From Nitrospira sp. (lineage in GTDB: Bacteria > Nitrospirota > JACRHL01), in contig JALWRU010000153.1 in the NCBI GenBank assembly GCA_026994095.1, positions 1 through 7,115 of the forward strand: a DNA stretch of 7,115 bases, in the 5' to 3' direction. Both the position numbers and the translations under genes were made by a program. Below, piece after piece: positions 1 through 6,613 of the stretch. The notes below the pieces were generated by a model. That model made no database searches. It had not been told where the DNA came from and worked only from the letters and a program-made list of their open reading frames with translations. Numbering within the stretch: the stretch's first letter is position 1; every line of letters begins with the position of its first letter.

Positions 1-3
1 GTG

Positions 4-507
<504 letters not shown>

Positions 508-517
508 AACAGGCGCT

Positions 518-522
518 CTCCT
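518..522 (-). promoter_or_regulatory. Ribosome binding site of ppiB
   Basis: AGGAG on the minus strand, 10 nt before the ATG at 507. It decides the start in favour of 507 over the upstream in-frame ATG at 561. Confidence 0.6.
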
Positions 523-569
523 ACTAAATAAACAGGGAAAATTAGGCCCGAAGGCGCGCAAACGGGCAC

Positions 570-593
570 TTTACCACGGTCAGCGGGGGCCGT
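570..593 (+). repeat. Fragment of the GC-rich palindromic repeat family
   Basis: The 16 bases GGTCAGCGGGGGCCGT at 578-593 are identical to 6499-6514, inside a full repeat unit in the DUF5069-msrB gap. The preceding TTTACCAC resembles the TTCACC that precedes the same core there. The CCCCGCCCCCC half and the flanking hairpins are missing, so this would be a truncated or decayed copy. It lies in the leader or promoter region of the divergent ppiB gene. A chance match in GC-rich DNA is possible but unlikely at 16 of 16 bases. Confidence 0.45.
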
Positions 594-630
594 ACCTGAA
601 GTTTTTGCATCGATCGACCGATTGGTATGA

Positions 631-652
631 CGAGTACGAATCCCGAGTACGA
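631..652 (+). repeat. Two 9-bp direct repeats between ppiB and the PilZ gene
   Basis: CGAGTACGA occurs at 631-639 and again at 644-652, a period of 13 bp. The pair lies 36-57 bp before the PilZ start codon in the divergent intergenic region, where a regulator could act on either gene. A weak extended -10-like sequence (TGGTATGAC, 623-631) overlaps its left edge, but no convincing -35 is spaced correctly. Regulatory function is inference only. Confidence 0.35.
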
Positions 653-675
653 GCCCATTGTCGCCTGCGACGTAT

Positions 676-681
676 AAGGAG
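676..681 (+). promoter_or_regulatory. Ribosome binding site of the PilZ gene
   Basis: AAGGAG, 6 nt before the ATG at 688. It fixes the start at 688 rather than at an in-frame TTG at 658. Confidence 0.75.
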
Positions 682-687
682 TGCCCT

Positions 688-1065
688 ATGTCTGGCTTGC
701 GTCCGATCAAACCGTTAACCGATAGCGCCTCCCGCGAGCAGCGGGCCGAAGTGGCCGAAGGGGTGCGCGCTTCGCTGGTCCATCTGGAGACTAACGACCG
801 CGTCAGCGGCTGGGTGCGCAACATGAGTCTGGGCGGCCTCTATCTGGAGAGCGAGCAGCACTATCAGGTGGGTGATCCGGTGCAGGTTGAGGCATTGGTG
901 CGGGATGGTGACTCGGTCCATACTTTAAAGGCCAGTGGCTGGGTCGCACGAGTGGATGAAAACGGTATGGGGGTGCAGTTGGCGGTGTTACAGCCCGACG
1001 CGGCAGCCACGCTGGAACGGCTCATCCATAAATTGTTGGAAAACAGCGTCATCTCCCAGCGCTAA
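688..1065 (+). CDS. Single-domain PilZ protein, putative c-di-GMP effector
   Basis: This 125-residue protein consists almost entirely of a PilZ domain, a beta-barrel that in many bacteria binds cyclic di-GMP and relays it to motility, adhesion or exopolysaccharide machinery. The core signature is NMSLGGLYLES at residues 45-55, matching the (D/N)xSxxG motif with Asn45, Ser47 and Gly49-Gly50. The later strand GWVARVDENGMGVQL (84-98) is also typical. The N-terminal arginine motif is imperfect: the family usually has RxxxR, while here SREQR (15-19) supplies only RxxR with Ser at the first position. Nucleotide binding is therefore uncertain. There is no membrane segment or fused output domain, so it would act as a cytoplasmic adaptor. 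The start at 688 has a strong ribosome site. It is transcribed divergently from ppiB, and a separate promoter follows it, so it is probably monocistronic. The partner is unknown. Confidence 0.85.
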   Translation: MSGLRPIKPLTDSASREQRAEVAEGVRASLVHLETNDRVSGWVRNMSLGGLYLESEQHYQVGDPVQVEALVRDGDSVHTLKASGWVARVDENGMGVQLAVLQPDAAATLERLIHKLLENSVISQR

Positions 1066-1116
1066 CCCTCGTCGACAGACTTGGTATGGCCCCGATTTAC
1101 GGACCCGATACAGGCG

Positions 1117-1146
1117 TTGCTGCAGGCGATTGGATCGTCGTATAAT
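1117..1146 (+). promoter_or_regulatory. Sigma70-like promoter for the GNAT-aminotransferase-glnD run
   Basis: A perfect -10 hexamer TATAAT lies at 1141-1146. The best -35 candidate is TTGCTG at 1117-1122 (matching the TTG of TTGACA), with an 18-bp spacer. Transcription would begin near 1153 and give a leader of about 26 nt before the GNAT start at 1179. The position after the PilZ stop and before a tightly packed gene run supports it. The -35 is weak. Confidence 0.55.
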
Positions 1147-1178
1147 CCGGCGCTTCCGAAACGATTTTATGGGTCCTC

Positions 1179-1628
1179 ATGACTGCCCTTTCTTCCGCCC
1201 CATCTGACGTGGTAATCCGCGAGGTGACGCAACCCGGCGAGATCTCCGCCGCGTTTGCGGTGATGGTCCAGTTGCGGACTCATCTGGAGGTGGACCAGTT
1301 TGTCAGTCAGGTGCAGCGTCAGCAGAAGAGCGGCTACCGGCTGGTGGTATTGACCGAAGACGGTGTGGTGCGGGCGCTGGCGGGCTTCCATCTGGGTGAA
1401 AACCTGGCCTGGGGGAGGCACTGTTATGTGGCCGATCTGGTGGCCGACGTGCACTGTCGCTCCCGTGGTCACGGTAAGGCACTGATGGACTGGCTGTGTC
1501 ACATGGCCAAAGAGGCCGGTTGTCGGCAACTGCATCTGGACTCCGGTGTGCAGCGCAGCGAGGCTCACCGCTTCTATCGCCACCGGGGCCTGGCCGCCAA
1601 CAGCTACCACTTTTCCATCACCCTGTAG
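1179..1628 (+). CDS. GNAT family N-acetyltransferase
   Basis: This 149-residue protein has a single GNAT fold, predicted to transfer an acetyl group from acetyl-CoA to an amine; the substrate is not recognisable. The acetyl-CoA pyrophosphate loop is RSRGHG at residues 94-99 (consensus Q/RxxGxG/A), preceded by the strand YVADLVAD (83-90) and followed by a helix starting KALMDWL. Near the C-terminus, AHRFYRHRGLA (129-139) matches the usual A..FY...GF motif. Length and compactness fit small stand-alone GNATs. There is no strong Shine-Dalgarno before the ATG at 1179, only GGGTCCTC, so the start is set by the fold boundary. It is probably the first gene of an operon with the aminotransferase 46 bp downstream and then glnD. 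The neighbours hint at amino-acid or nitrogen metabolism, but the sequence does not prove it. Confidence 0.88.
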   Translation: MTALSSAPSDVVIREVTQPGEISAAFAVMVQLRTHLEVDQFVSQVQRQQKSGYRLVVLTEDGVVRALAGFHLGENLAWGRHCYVADLVADVHCRSRGHGKALMDWLCHMAKEAGCRQLHLDSGVQRSEAHRFYRHRGLAANSYHFSITL

Positions 1629-1674
1629 CACTCGCGCCTGTCCTGCGGGTGCGCTCTCGCGTACACTCAGCGTC

Positions 1675-2856
1675 ATGACGCGTATGCAAGGGATTGAACC
1701 GTTTCGGGTGATGGCACTGCTGGAGCGCGCTCGCGAGTTGGAGGCCGCAGGCCGCGACATCGTCCATCTGGAGGTGGGTGAGCCGGATCTGGCGGCCCCA
1801 CAGGCGGTCACCGAGGCCGCCCAACAGGCGCTGGCGGACGGGGTGGGTGGATATACCCCCTCCACCGGGCTGCCCGCCCTGCAAACGGCGATTGCTGACC
1901 GTTATCAACGGCTGCACGGCCTGACCATCGACCCGGCCCGCATCCTGATTACCCCCGGTGCCTCTGGCGCGTTCAACGTGTTGTATCTGGTGTTGCTGGA
2001 GCAGGGCGGCGGGGTGCTGCTGCCGGACCCGGGTTACCCCTGTCATCGTCACTTTGTGCAGTTGGCCGGGGGGGTGCCCATGCAGGTGCCGGTGGGGCCG
2101 GACAGCCATTATCACCTGTCCCATGAACACCTGATCCGCTTCTGGAAGGACGATACCCGCGCGGCGGTGGTCACCTCGCCGGGCAACCCCACCGGTACCC
2201 TCATTGAGGCGGCTGCGTTCAACCAATTGGCGGCGGTCTGTCGGGACAAGGGCGGGTATTTAATCAGTGACGAGATCTACACCGGTTTGAGCTACGACGG
2301 TCAGCCGCCGCTGTGTGCGCTGTCCCTCGCCGGGGCCGACCCGGAGCGCACTGTGGTGGTGGACGGTTTCTCTAAACGGTGGTCCATGACCGGTTGGCGG
2401 GTGGGGTGGATGGTGGTGCCCGAGGCGCTCATCGACCCGTGCCGCCGGGTGATGCAGAACCTGTTTATCAGTTCTGCCACCTTGAGCCAGCAGGCGGCCC
2501 TGGCGGCGCTGGATCAGGACGACTATGTGGCCGAGGCGGGGGCTGAATACGACCGTCGCCGTCGCTACCTGCTGGCGGAACTGCCCCGGCTGGGGTTGCA
2601 TATTCCGGTGACCCCGACCGGGGCCTTTTATGTCTATGCGGATACCCGCCGCCTGACCCGCGATGCGGAGGGCTTTTGCCAGCGGTTGCTGGAAGAAGCC
2701 GGGGTGGCGTTGACCCCCGGTGCCGACTTTGGCCGCCATCGGGCAGCGCACCATGTGCGGTTTGCCTATGCCACCAGCATGGAGCGATTGCAGGAGGGGG
2801 TCGCCCGACTGGCCGACTTTGTGGGAAAATACGGCCCCACGCCGCCTTCACCTTAG
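1675..2856 (+). CDS. PLP-dependent class I/II aminotransferase
   Basis: This 393-residue fold-type I aminotransferase uses pyridoxal phosphate to move an amino group between an amino acid and a 2-oxo acid. Motifs in order: HLEVGEPDL (31-39), YTPSTGLPALQ (60-70), TPGASGAFN (93-101), SPGNPTG (168-174, cofactor-binding Asn171), ISDEIYTGLSYDG (197-209, Asp199 and Tyr202), GFSKRWSMTGWRVGW (231-245, Schiff-base Lys234 and phosphate-binding Arg242) and HHVRFAYAT (359-367, substrate-carboxylate Arg362). All catalytic positions are intact and the length is normal. The ATG at 1675 puts the start 13 residues ahead of the first helix; an ATG at 1684 is a close alternative, and neither has a clear ribosome site. 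A much longer upstream frame overlaps the GNAT gene and is rejected. Substrate cannot be told from motifs: aspartate, alanine or other amino acids are possible. DapC is often encoded near glnD, but I do not see the usual DapC N-terminus, so I do not call it that. Confidence 0.92.
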   Translation: MTRMQGIEPFRVMALLERARELEAAGRDIVHLEVGEPDLAAPQAVTEAAQQALADGVGGYTPSTGLPALQTAIADRYQRLHGLTIDPARILITPGASGAFNVLYLVLLEQGGGVLLPDPGYPCHRHFVQLAGGVPMQVPVGPDSHYHLSHEHLIRFWKDDTRAAVVTSPGNPTGTLIEAAAFNQLAAVCRDKGGYLISDEIYTGLSYDGQPPLCALSLAGADPERTVVVDGFSKRWSMTGWRVGWMVVPEALIDPCRRVMQNLFISSATLSQQAALAALDQDDYVAEAGAEYDRRRRYLLAELPRLGLHIPVTPTGAFYVYADTRRLTRDAEGFCQRLLEEAGVALTPGADFGRHRAAHHVRFAYATSMERLQEGVARLADFVGKYGPTPPSP

Positions 2857-2871
2857 CTGAATTGACCCCCC

Positions 2872-5526
2872 ATGGCTGACTTTACCGACATTTTGCAGCA
2901 GGGCCTGTCTTCGGCCAAATGCACCGCCGCGCTCAAGCAGGCGCTGGTAGAGAAGAGCAAGGCACTGGCTGCGCTGCCGGTGGATCAGGCCACCGGGCGC
3001 AAGGTGGTCAAGCGCATGACCCGCATCATCGACGATCTGGTGGGGGCGCTCTATCACCGGGCGGTCATCAGCAAAAGCCAGCCGAAGAGCGCCAGTAAGG
3101 GCCTGTGTCTGGTGGCGGTAGGGGGCTACGGTCGGGGAGAGTTGAACCCCCACTCGGACATCGATTTGATGTTCCTTTACGATCCGCGTGTGGCCGACCG
3201 GGTGGAGTCGATCGCCAACGAGGTGTTGTATCCCCTGTGGGATCTGGGCCGCACGGTGGGTCATAGCATTCGCACGCTGTCGGACTGTGTAGAGTTGGGG
3301 CTGTCTGACCTGTCGGCCCGCACCGCCATGATGGAGCCGCGTCTGCTGGCCGGGGACGGCACCCTGTACGAGACATTTGAGCGCGAGTTTGCCGCCAAGG
3401 TGGTGCGCAAGGACGTATCGGCCTACATCTATCAAAAGGTGGAGGAGCAACAGAACCGCCACCAACGTTTTGGGGCCACGGTCTACCTGCAACAGCCCAA
3501 CGTCAAGGAGAGTCCCGGCGGCCTGAGGGATATTCATCATCTGGTGTGGCTGGCCATCGCCCGCCACGGTATCGGCGACCTGAAACAGCTCATGGAAGAA
3601 GGGTTGCTGGATGAAGACGACTACGGTGCCTTGAGCCGCGCCCAGGGGTTTTTGTGGCGGGTGCGCAACGAGTTGCACTTTGCCAGCAACAAAAACACCG
3701 ATGTGCTGACCTTTGAAGAGCAGCTCCACATCAGTGAACGATTGGGCTTTGTGGACTCCAAAACCTCGCGCGCGGTGGAGCGTTTTATGCGCCACTACCT
3801 GCTGCACGCCAGCAAGGTGCAGGACATCTGTTTGCGGTTCACCGAGCGCACGGTGGACCGGCGTTTGACCCAGGCCCTGTCGGACATGATCTTCTCGCGG
3901 CGGGTGGCCCCCTGTTTTGTGCTGACCGGGCGTGAAATCAAGGTCGAGACCGACAAGCTGGAGGCCTTCTTAGAAGACGGCCCTGCGCTGCTCAACCTGT
4001 TTCATCTGGCCCAGTCTTACGGCCTGACCATCCACCCGGAGACGGCGGAATTTTTGTCCCATCAGCGGGTGCGGGGGCGCAATCTGCGGACGCCTAAAGC
4101 GGCGCGGGTCTTTATGACCATTTTAGGGTGGGATCGGGGGGTGGCCACGGCGCTGGACCGGATGCACCGCATGCATGTGTTGTCACGCATCCTGCCGGAG
4201 TTTGCGCGGGTGGAACGGCTGGTGACGTTTAGCCAGTACCACAAATACACGGTAGACGCCCACACCCTGCACGCGCTGGAGCTGGCAGAGACCCTGCACG
4301 ACGCGGACGACATCTTTGGCAAGACCTTTCGTGGCATCCGTCGCAAGGACCTGTTGTATCTTGCGCTGTTGTTGCACGATGCGGGCAAGGCCCACGAGGG
4401 GGAGCACAGCAAGGTGGGCGAGCAGATGGCCATGCGGGTCGGCCCACGGCTGGGCCTGAACGAAAAAGAGACCGCCACCGTGGCCTTTCTGGTGCGGGAA
4501 CACCTCTATATGAGTCATGTGGCCTTTCGCCGGGACCTGTCCGACGATGCGGTGCTGACCATGGTCGCCCGACGCATTCAGACGCCGGAGTTGCTCAAGA
4601 TGCTGTTTGTGCTGACCCATCTGGACATTCGGGCGGTGGGGCCGGATACCTGGAACAGCTACAAGCGGGATCTGTTGACCGAGTTGTACGCCCGCACGCT
4701 GGAGTCGCTGGCTGGTCGGCGGATGGTGGTGGATATGGAGCAGTCGGTGGCGCAGGTGAGGGATCAGGTGCGCGCGCAGATGGGTGCCAAGGCCGCTGGC
4801 TGGATTGACGAATCGCTGGATAATGCGCCGGGTCGTTATCTGGTGCATTACCCGGTGGACGATATCTGCCGTCACATGACCATGATGCGAGAGTTGAAAG
4901 ACCGACCGGCACAGGTAGCGGTGCGGGCGTTGGAACACGGCGAGGAAGAGATCACGGTGTGTGCCCACGATTTGATGGTACCCGCCCTGTTCAGCAAGAT
5001 TGCCGGAACCCTCACAGCTAAAGACTTGCAGGTACTGGATGCGCGTATCAGCACCTTCCGCGACGATGTGGTGGTGGATGTCTTTCGGGTGCGGGACCCA
5101 AAACTGGGTGAGCGTACCGACGCGGCCCGGTGGAAGCGGGTCAAAAAGTCGCTGGAGGCGGTGCTACTGGGCAAACAGGCGGTGGAGGGCCTGTTTGAGG
5201 GGGGCCACGGGCGGGTCACCTATGAAGAGATCGACTTCTCCAAGACCGAGCCGGTGGTGCGTATCGACAATGACGTCTCCGACTCGTTCACGGTGTTGGA
5301 CGTATTTGCGGCGGATCGACAGGGGTTGTTGTATCACCTGACCCGCGCGATCTCCGAACTGGATTTGCACATCTTCTTTTCGCGTATTGCCACCAATGCG
5401 GATCAGGTGGTGGATGTGTTTTACATCAAGGACCGGGCGGGCAAGAAGGTCACTGATATCGACCGTATTGAGGCGATACGCACGACCTTGCTGGAGGTGA
5501 TTGAGCAAGCGCCGATGGCGGTTTAA
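2872..5526 (+). CDS. glnD: Bifunctional PII uridylyltransferase / uridylyl-removing enzyme
   Basis: This 884-residue GlnD is the nitrogen-status sensor that uridylylates PII proteins (GlnB/GlnK) when glutamine is low and removes UMP when it is high, thereby controlling glutamine synthetase and nitrogen transcription. Length matches the family (890 in E. coli). Domains in order: nucleotidyltransferase with GGYGRGELNPHSDIDL (residues 84-99, metal ligands Asp96 and Asp98); the central helical PII-uridylyltransferase region including PNVKESPGGLRDIHHL (209-224) and WRVRNELHF (262-270); an HD hydrolase domain with LLHDAGKAHEGEHS (500-513, His502-Asp503); and two C-terminal glutamine-sensing ACT domains (about 693-770 and 804-880). 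ACT2 has the standard ADRQGLL turn. ACT1 has AHDLMVPALF, apparently two residues longer and without the usual D.PGLF. The start is 15 bp after the aminotransferase stop, with little Shine-Dalgarno, which suggests translational coupling. A palindromic repeat begins directly after the stop. Confidence 0.97.
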   Translation: MADFTDILQQGLSSAKCTAALKQALVEKSKALAALPVDQATGRKVVKRMTRIIDDLVGALYHRAVISKSQPKSASKGLCLVAVGGYGRGELNPHSDIDLMFLYDPRVADRVESIANEVLYPLWDLGRTVGHSIRTLSDCVELGLSDLSARTAMMEPRLLAGDGTLYETFEREFAAKVVRKDVSAYIYQKVEEQQNRHQRFGATVYLQQPNVKESPGGLRDIHHLVWLAIARHGIGDLKQLMEEGLLDEDDYGALSRAQGFLWRVRNELHFASNKNTDVLTFEEQLHISERLGFVDSKTSRAVERFMRHYLLHASKVQDICLRFTERTVDRRLTQALSDMIFSRRVAPCFVLTGREIKVETDKLEAFLEDGPALLNLFHLAQSYGLTIHPETAEFLSHQRVRGRNLRTPKAARVFMTILGWDRGVATALDRMHRMHVLSRILPEFARVERLVTFSQYHKYTVDAHTLHALELAETLHDADDIFGKTFRGIRRKDLLYLALLLHDAGKAHEGEHSKVGEQMAMRVGPRLGLNEKETATVAFLVREHLYMSHVAFRRDLSDDAVLTMVARRIQTPELLKMLFVLTHLDIRAVGPDTWNSYKRDLLTELYARTLESLAGRRMVVDMEQSVAQVRDQVRAQMGAKAAGWIDESLDNAPGRYLVHYPVDDICRHMTMMRELKDRPAQVAVRALEHGEEEITVCAHDLMVPALFSKIAGTLTAKDLQVLDARISTFRDDVVVDVFRVRDPKLGERTDAARWKRVKKSLEAVLLGKQAVEGLFEGGHGRVTYEEIDFSKTEPVVRIDNDVSDSFTVLDVFAADRQGLLYHLTRAISELDLHIFFSRIATNADQVVDVFYIKDRAGKKVTDIDRIEAIRTTLLEVIEQAPMAV

Positions 5527-5530
5527 GCGC

Positions 5531-5672
5531 GCGCAGGCGAAATTTACAGGTCAGCGGGGACCGCCCCGCCCCCCGGAGGGTTTTGTTTGCCGCGCGTAGC
5601 GCGGATAAAAGAAGATGCCTCCGGCGGGCGGGGGGGCGGCCCCCGCAGGCCGTAAAATTGCGCCTTTGGCGC
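5531..5672. repeat. Large imperfect palindrome: inverted pair of GC-rich repeat units
   Basis: A left arm (5543-5579, starting TTTACAGGTCAGCGGGG and ending CCCCGGAGG) is nearly the reverse complement of a right arm (5618-5656, starting CCTCCGGCGGG and ending GGCCGTAAA). The arms are about 37-39 nt, so the DNA or RNA could form a long hairpin or cruciform. The 38-nt space between them contains a perfect small hairpin, CCGCGC-GTA-GCGCGG (5590-5604). Outside the arms are GCAGGCGAAA (5532-5541) on the left and the hairpin GCGCC-TTT-GGCGC (5660-5672) on the right. Each arm is one copy of the unit also found at 6345-6441, 6446-6563 and 6641-6714, here in inverted orientation, which is the arrangement of BIME-type REP pairs. 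It lies immediately after glnD. Confidence 0.8.
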
Positions 5673-5685
5673 TGAAATTTTTGTT
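5654..5685 (+). terminator. Possible terminator of the glnD transcript
   Basis: The hairpin GCGCC-TTT-GGCGC (5660-5672) is followed after five bases by TTTTTGTT (5678-5685). AAAATT (5654-5659) can also pair with AATTTT (5676-5681), lengthening the stem around a 3-nt bulge. The hairpin is also the end module of the repeat unit, so termination may be a secondary use. The offset T-run makes it weaker than a classic intrinsic terminator. Confidence 0.4.
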
Positions 5686-5719
5686 GGTTTATCGTTGTTA
5701 TTTGTGGCTACCCCAACCT

Positions 5720-5725
5720 AAGGAG
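5720..5725 (+). promoter_or_regulatory. Ribosome binding site of the DUF5069 gene
   Basis: AAGGAG, 6 nt before the ATG at 5732. It decides against a longer in-frame start at 5615, which would translate the right arm of the palindromic repeat. Confidence 0.8.
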
Positions 5726-5731
5726 CACCCC

Positions 5732-6151
5732 ATGTCTGCACCCGATCTCACTACCGCCGTACCCCGCAGCCCCAGCGAAACCCTCGCCGGAATGGCCCAC
5801 GTGCCACGCATGCTCGACAAAGCCCGCGCCAAAGCCGCCGGAACGCTAGGGGAGTACATGTACCCCTGCCCCATGGATCAGCAGGCGCTGGCGTTTATCG
5901 GCCTACCCGCCGATGAGGTCGCGCAGATGGCGGAGCGTAAGGACGATGCCCAGATGGCCGACTGGATCGGTTCGTTTGGCACCACCCGTACAGAGGGTGA
6001 AAAGCGTGTTTATAGTGAAGCGTTGCTTACGATGGGGCCTTCAGACGAAGAGGGTTGGCAGCGCTTTTATGGACGTCGTGCGGAGATTGCACCGGGGCGT
6101 GATGATGTGATGACGTATGCCGAGTTGATCGACCTTGATGAGGGGCGGTGA
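5732..6151 (+). CDS. DUF5069 domain-containing protein of unknown function
   Basis: This 139-residue soluble protein fits the DUF5069 family. The recognisable part is the N-terminal PRSPSETLAGMAHVPRMLDK (residues 11-30), matching the family's 'RSP.e.lgG.vhlpRmlDK.R' opening, followed by FIGLPADEVAQM (55-66) and a helix ending ADWIGSF (76-82). The family has no established biochemical role that I know of, so none is assigned. There is no signal peptide or membrane segment, and it is rich in Asp, Glu, Ala and Met. The C-terminal part (SDEEGWQRFYGRRAEIAPGRDDVMTYAEL) is acidic and helical-looking. The start at 5732 is set by a strong ribosome site. The gene stands alone, with repeat clusters on both sides; it is unlikely to be in the glnD operon because a palindrome and a possible terminator intervene. 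No clear promoter hexamers are visible in the AT-rich 5675-5705 stretch. Confidence 0.8.
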   Translation: MSAPDLTTAVPRSPSETLAGMAHVPRMLDKARAKAAGTLGEYMYPCPMDQQALAFIGLPADEVAQMAERKDDAQMADWIGSFGTTRTEGEKRVYSEALLTMGPSDEEGWQRFYGRRAEIAPGRDDVMTYAELIDLDEGR

Positions 6152-6170
6152 ATCCTCTACCGGCGTCCGC

Positions 6171-6271
6171 TTTTGGCGTGTGCGCGGCGACTCCGGATCG
6201 GGTCAGTCCTCAACGTAGCGCTGCTACGCCTGCGGGCTGCCTTCACCTGCATCACCACGCACACACCAAAA
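6171..6271. repeat. 101-nt inverted-repeat element with a nested hairpin
   Basis: TTTTGGCGTGTGCG (6171-6184) pairs with CGCACACACCAAAA (6258-6271) at 13 of 14 positions. Inside, GG.GA (6186-6190) can pair with TC.CC (6252-6256), GGTCAG (6201-6206) with CTGCC (6237-6241, one bulge), and CGTAGC-GCT-GCTACG (6214-6228) forms a perfect apical hairpin. The element is thus one long imperfect stem. It is unrelated in sequence to the neighbouring GC-rich units. No target-site duplication is visible, no coding frame is convincing, and there is no T-run on either strand. It could be a MITE-like element, a structured RNA or a protein-binding palindrome. Confidence 0.6.
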
Positions 6272-6286
6272 TCGAACACCTACGTC

Positions 6287-6307
6287 GGTTGATTTACTGA
6301 ATCGACC
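6287..6307. other. Short hairpin of unknown role
   Basis: GGTTGATT (6287-6294) pairs with AATCGACC (6300-6307) over eight positions with one G-T pair and a TACTG loop. No T-run follows, so it is not a classic terminator. It separates the 101-nt element from the tandem repeat units. Confidence 0.4.
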
Positions 6308-6344
6308 AGACCGGGAGCTTTAGGCCTGATTTGCCGAGCTAGAT

Positions 6345-6441
6345 GAATTAACTGCGCCAAAGGCGCAGCAATCACCGGCCAGCGGGGGCCGTCGCCCCGC
6401 CCCCCGGAGGGATCTTCTGCCGTCCAAAGGGCGGCAAAAAT
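6345..6441 (+). repeat. GC-rich palindromic repeat unit, tandem copy 1
   Basis: The unit has three stem-forming modules: CTGCGCC-AAA-GGCGCAG (6352-6368, perfect 7-bp stem); a core with GCGGGGGC-CGTC-GCCCCGC (6382-6400, one bulged G) running into CCCCCGGAGGGATCTTCT (6401-6418); and GCCGTCC-AAA-GGGCGGC (6419-6435, one G-T pair) followed by AAAAAT. The first 27 nt (6345-6371) are identical to 6446-6472, and 38 nt of the core (6381-6418) are identical to 6503-6540. It does not extend any coding frame. Confidence 0.85.
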
Positions 6442-6445
6442 GAAA

Positions 6446-6563
6446 GAATTAACTGCGCCAAAGGCGCAGCAACTCTATCGCCACAGGCGAAATTCACCGG
6501 TCAGCGGGGGCCGTCGCCCCGCCCCCCGGAGGGATCTTCTACCGCCCAAAGGGTGGCAAAAAT
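6446..6563 (+). repeat. GC-rich palindromic repeat unit, tandem copy 2
   Basis: Head-to-tail with copy 1, with the same leading hairpin (6453-6469) and the same 38-nt core (6503-6540). It is 21 nt longer because a segment containing CACAGGCGAAATT (6482-6494) lies between hairpin and core; that segment resembles GCAGGCGAAATTTAC beside the left arm at 5532-5547. The third module is ACCGCCC-AAA-GGGTGGC, which keeps six of seven pairs with a G-T pair at a different place from copy 1. A further leading hairpin (AGCGCC-AAC-GGCGCT, 6567-6581) follows, as if a third unit began there and was lost. Confidence 0.85.
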
Positions 6564-6581
6564 AACAGCGCCAACGGCGCT
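6558..6581 (-). terminator. Probable intrinsic terminator for msrB
   Basis: On the minus strand AGCGCC-GTT-GGCGCT (6581 to 6567) is followed by GTTATTTTT (6566 to 6558). The stem is short (6 bp) but fully GC-rich at its base. It lies about 136 nt after the msrB stop, in the correct orientation. It coincides with a hairpin module of the repeat family. Confidence 0.5.
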
Positions 6582-6613
6582 TGGTATCAACCGCAAAATT
6601 ATCCGGGTTTACT

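Noticed and set aside
1546..1674. N-terminal extension of the aminotransferase
   Set aside because: It overlaps the GNAT gene's end, encodes low-complexity non-family sequence and has no ribosome site; the domain starts just after 1675.
4183..4968. Long minus-strand frame inside glnD (261 codons)
   Set aside because: Antisense shadow of the HD domain region; high-GC codon bias creates such frames.
5615..5731. Longer start for the DUF5069 protein
   Set aside because: The extra codons translate the right arm of the palindrome, and a strong ribosome site marks 5732.
6171..6310. Integron attC site
   Set aside because: No matching RYYYAAC/GTTRRRY core pair at the ends, and no integrase or cassette array nearby.
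6345..6563. CRISPR array
   Set aside because: Only two direct copies, each about 100 nt and composed of hairpins, with no short regular repeats and no unique spacers.
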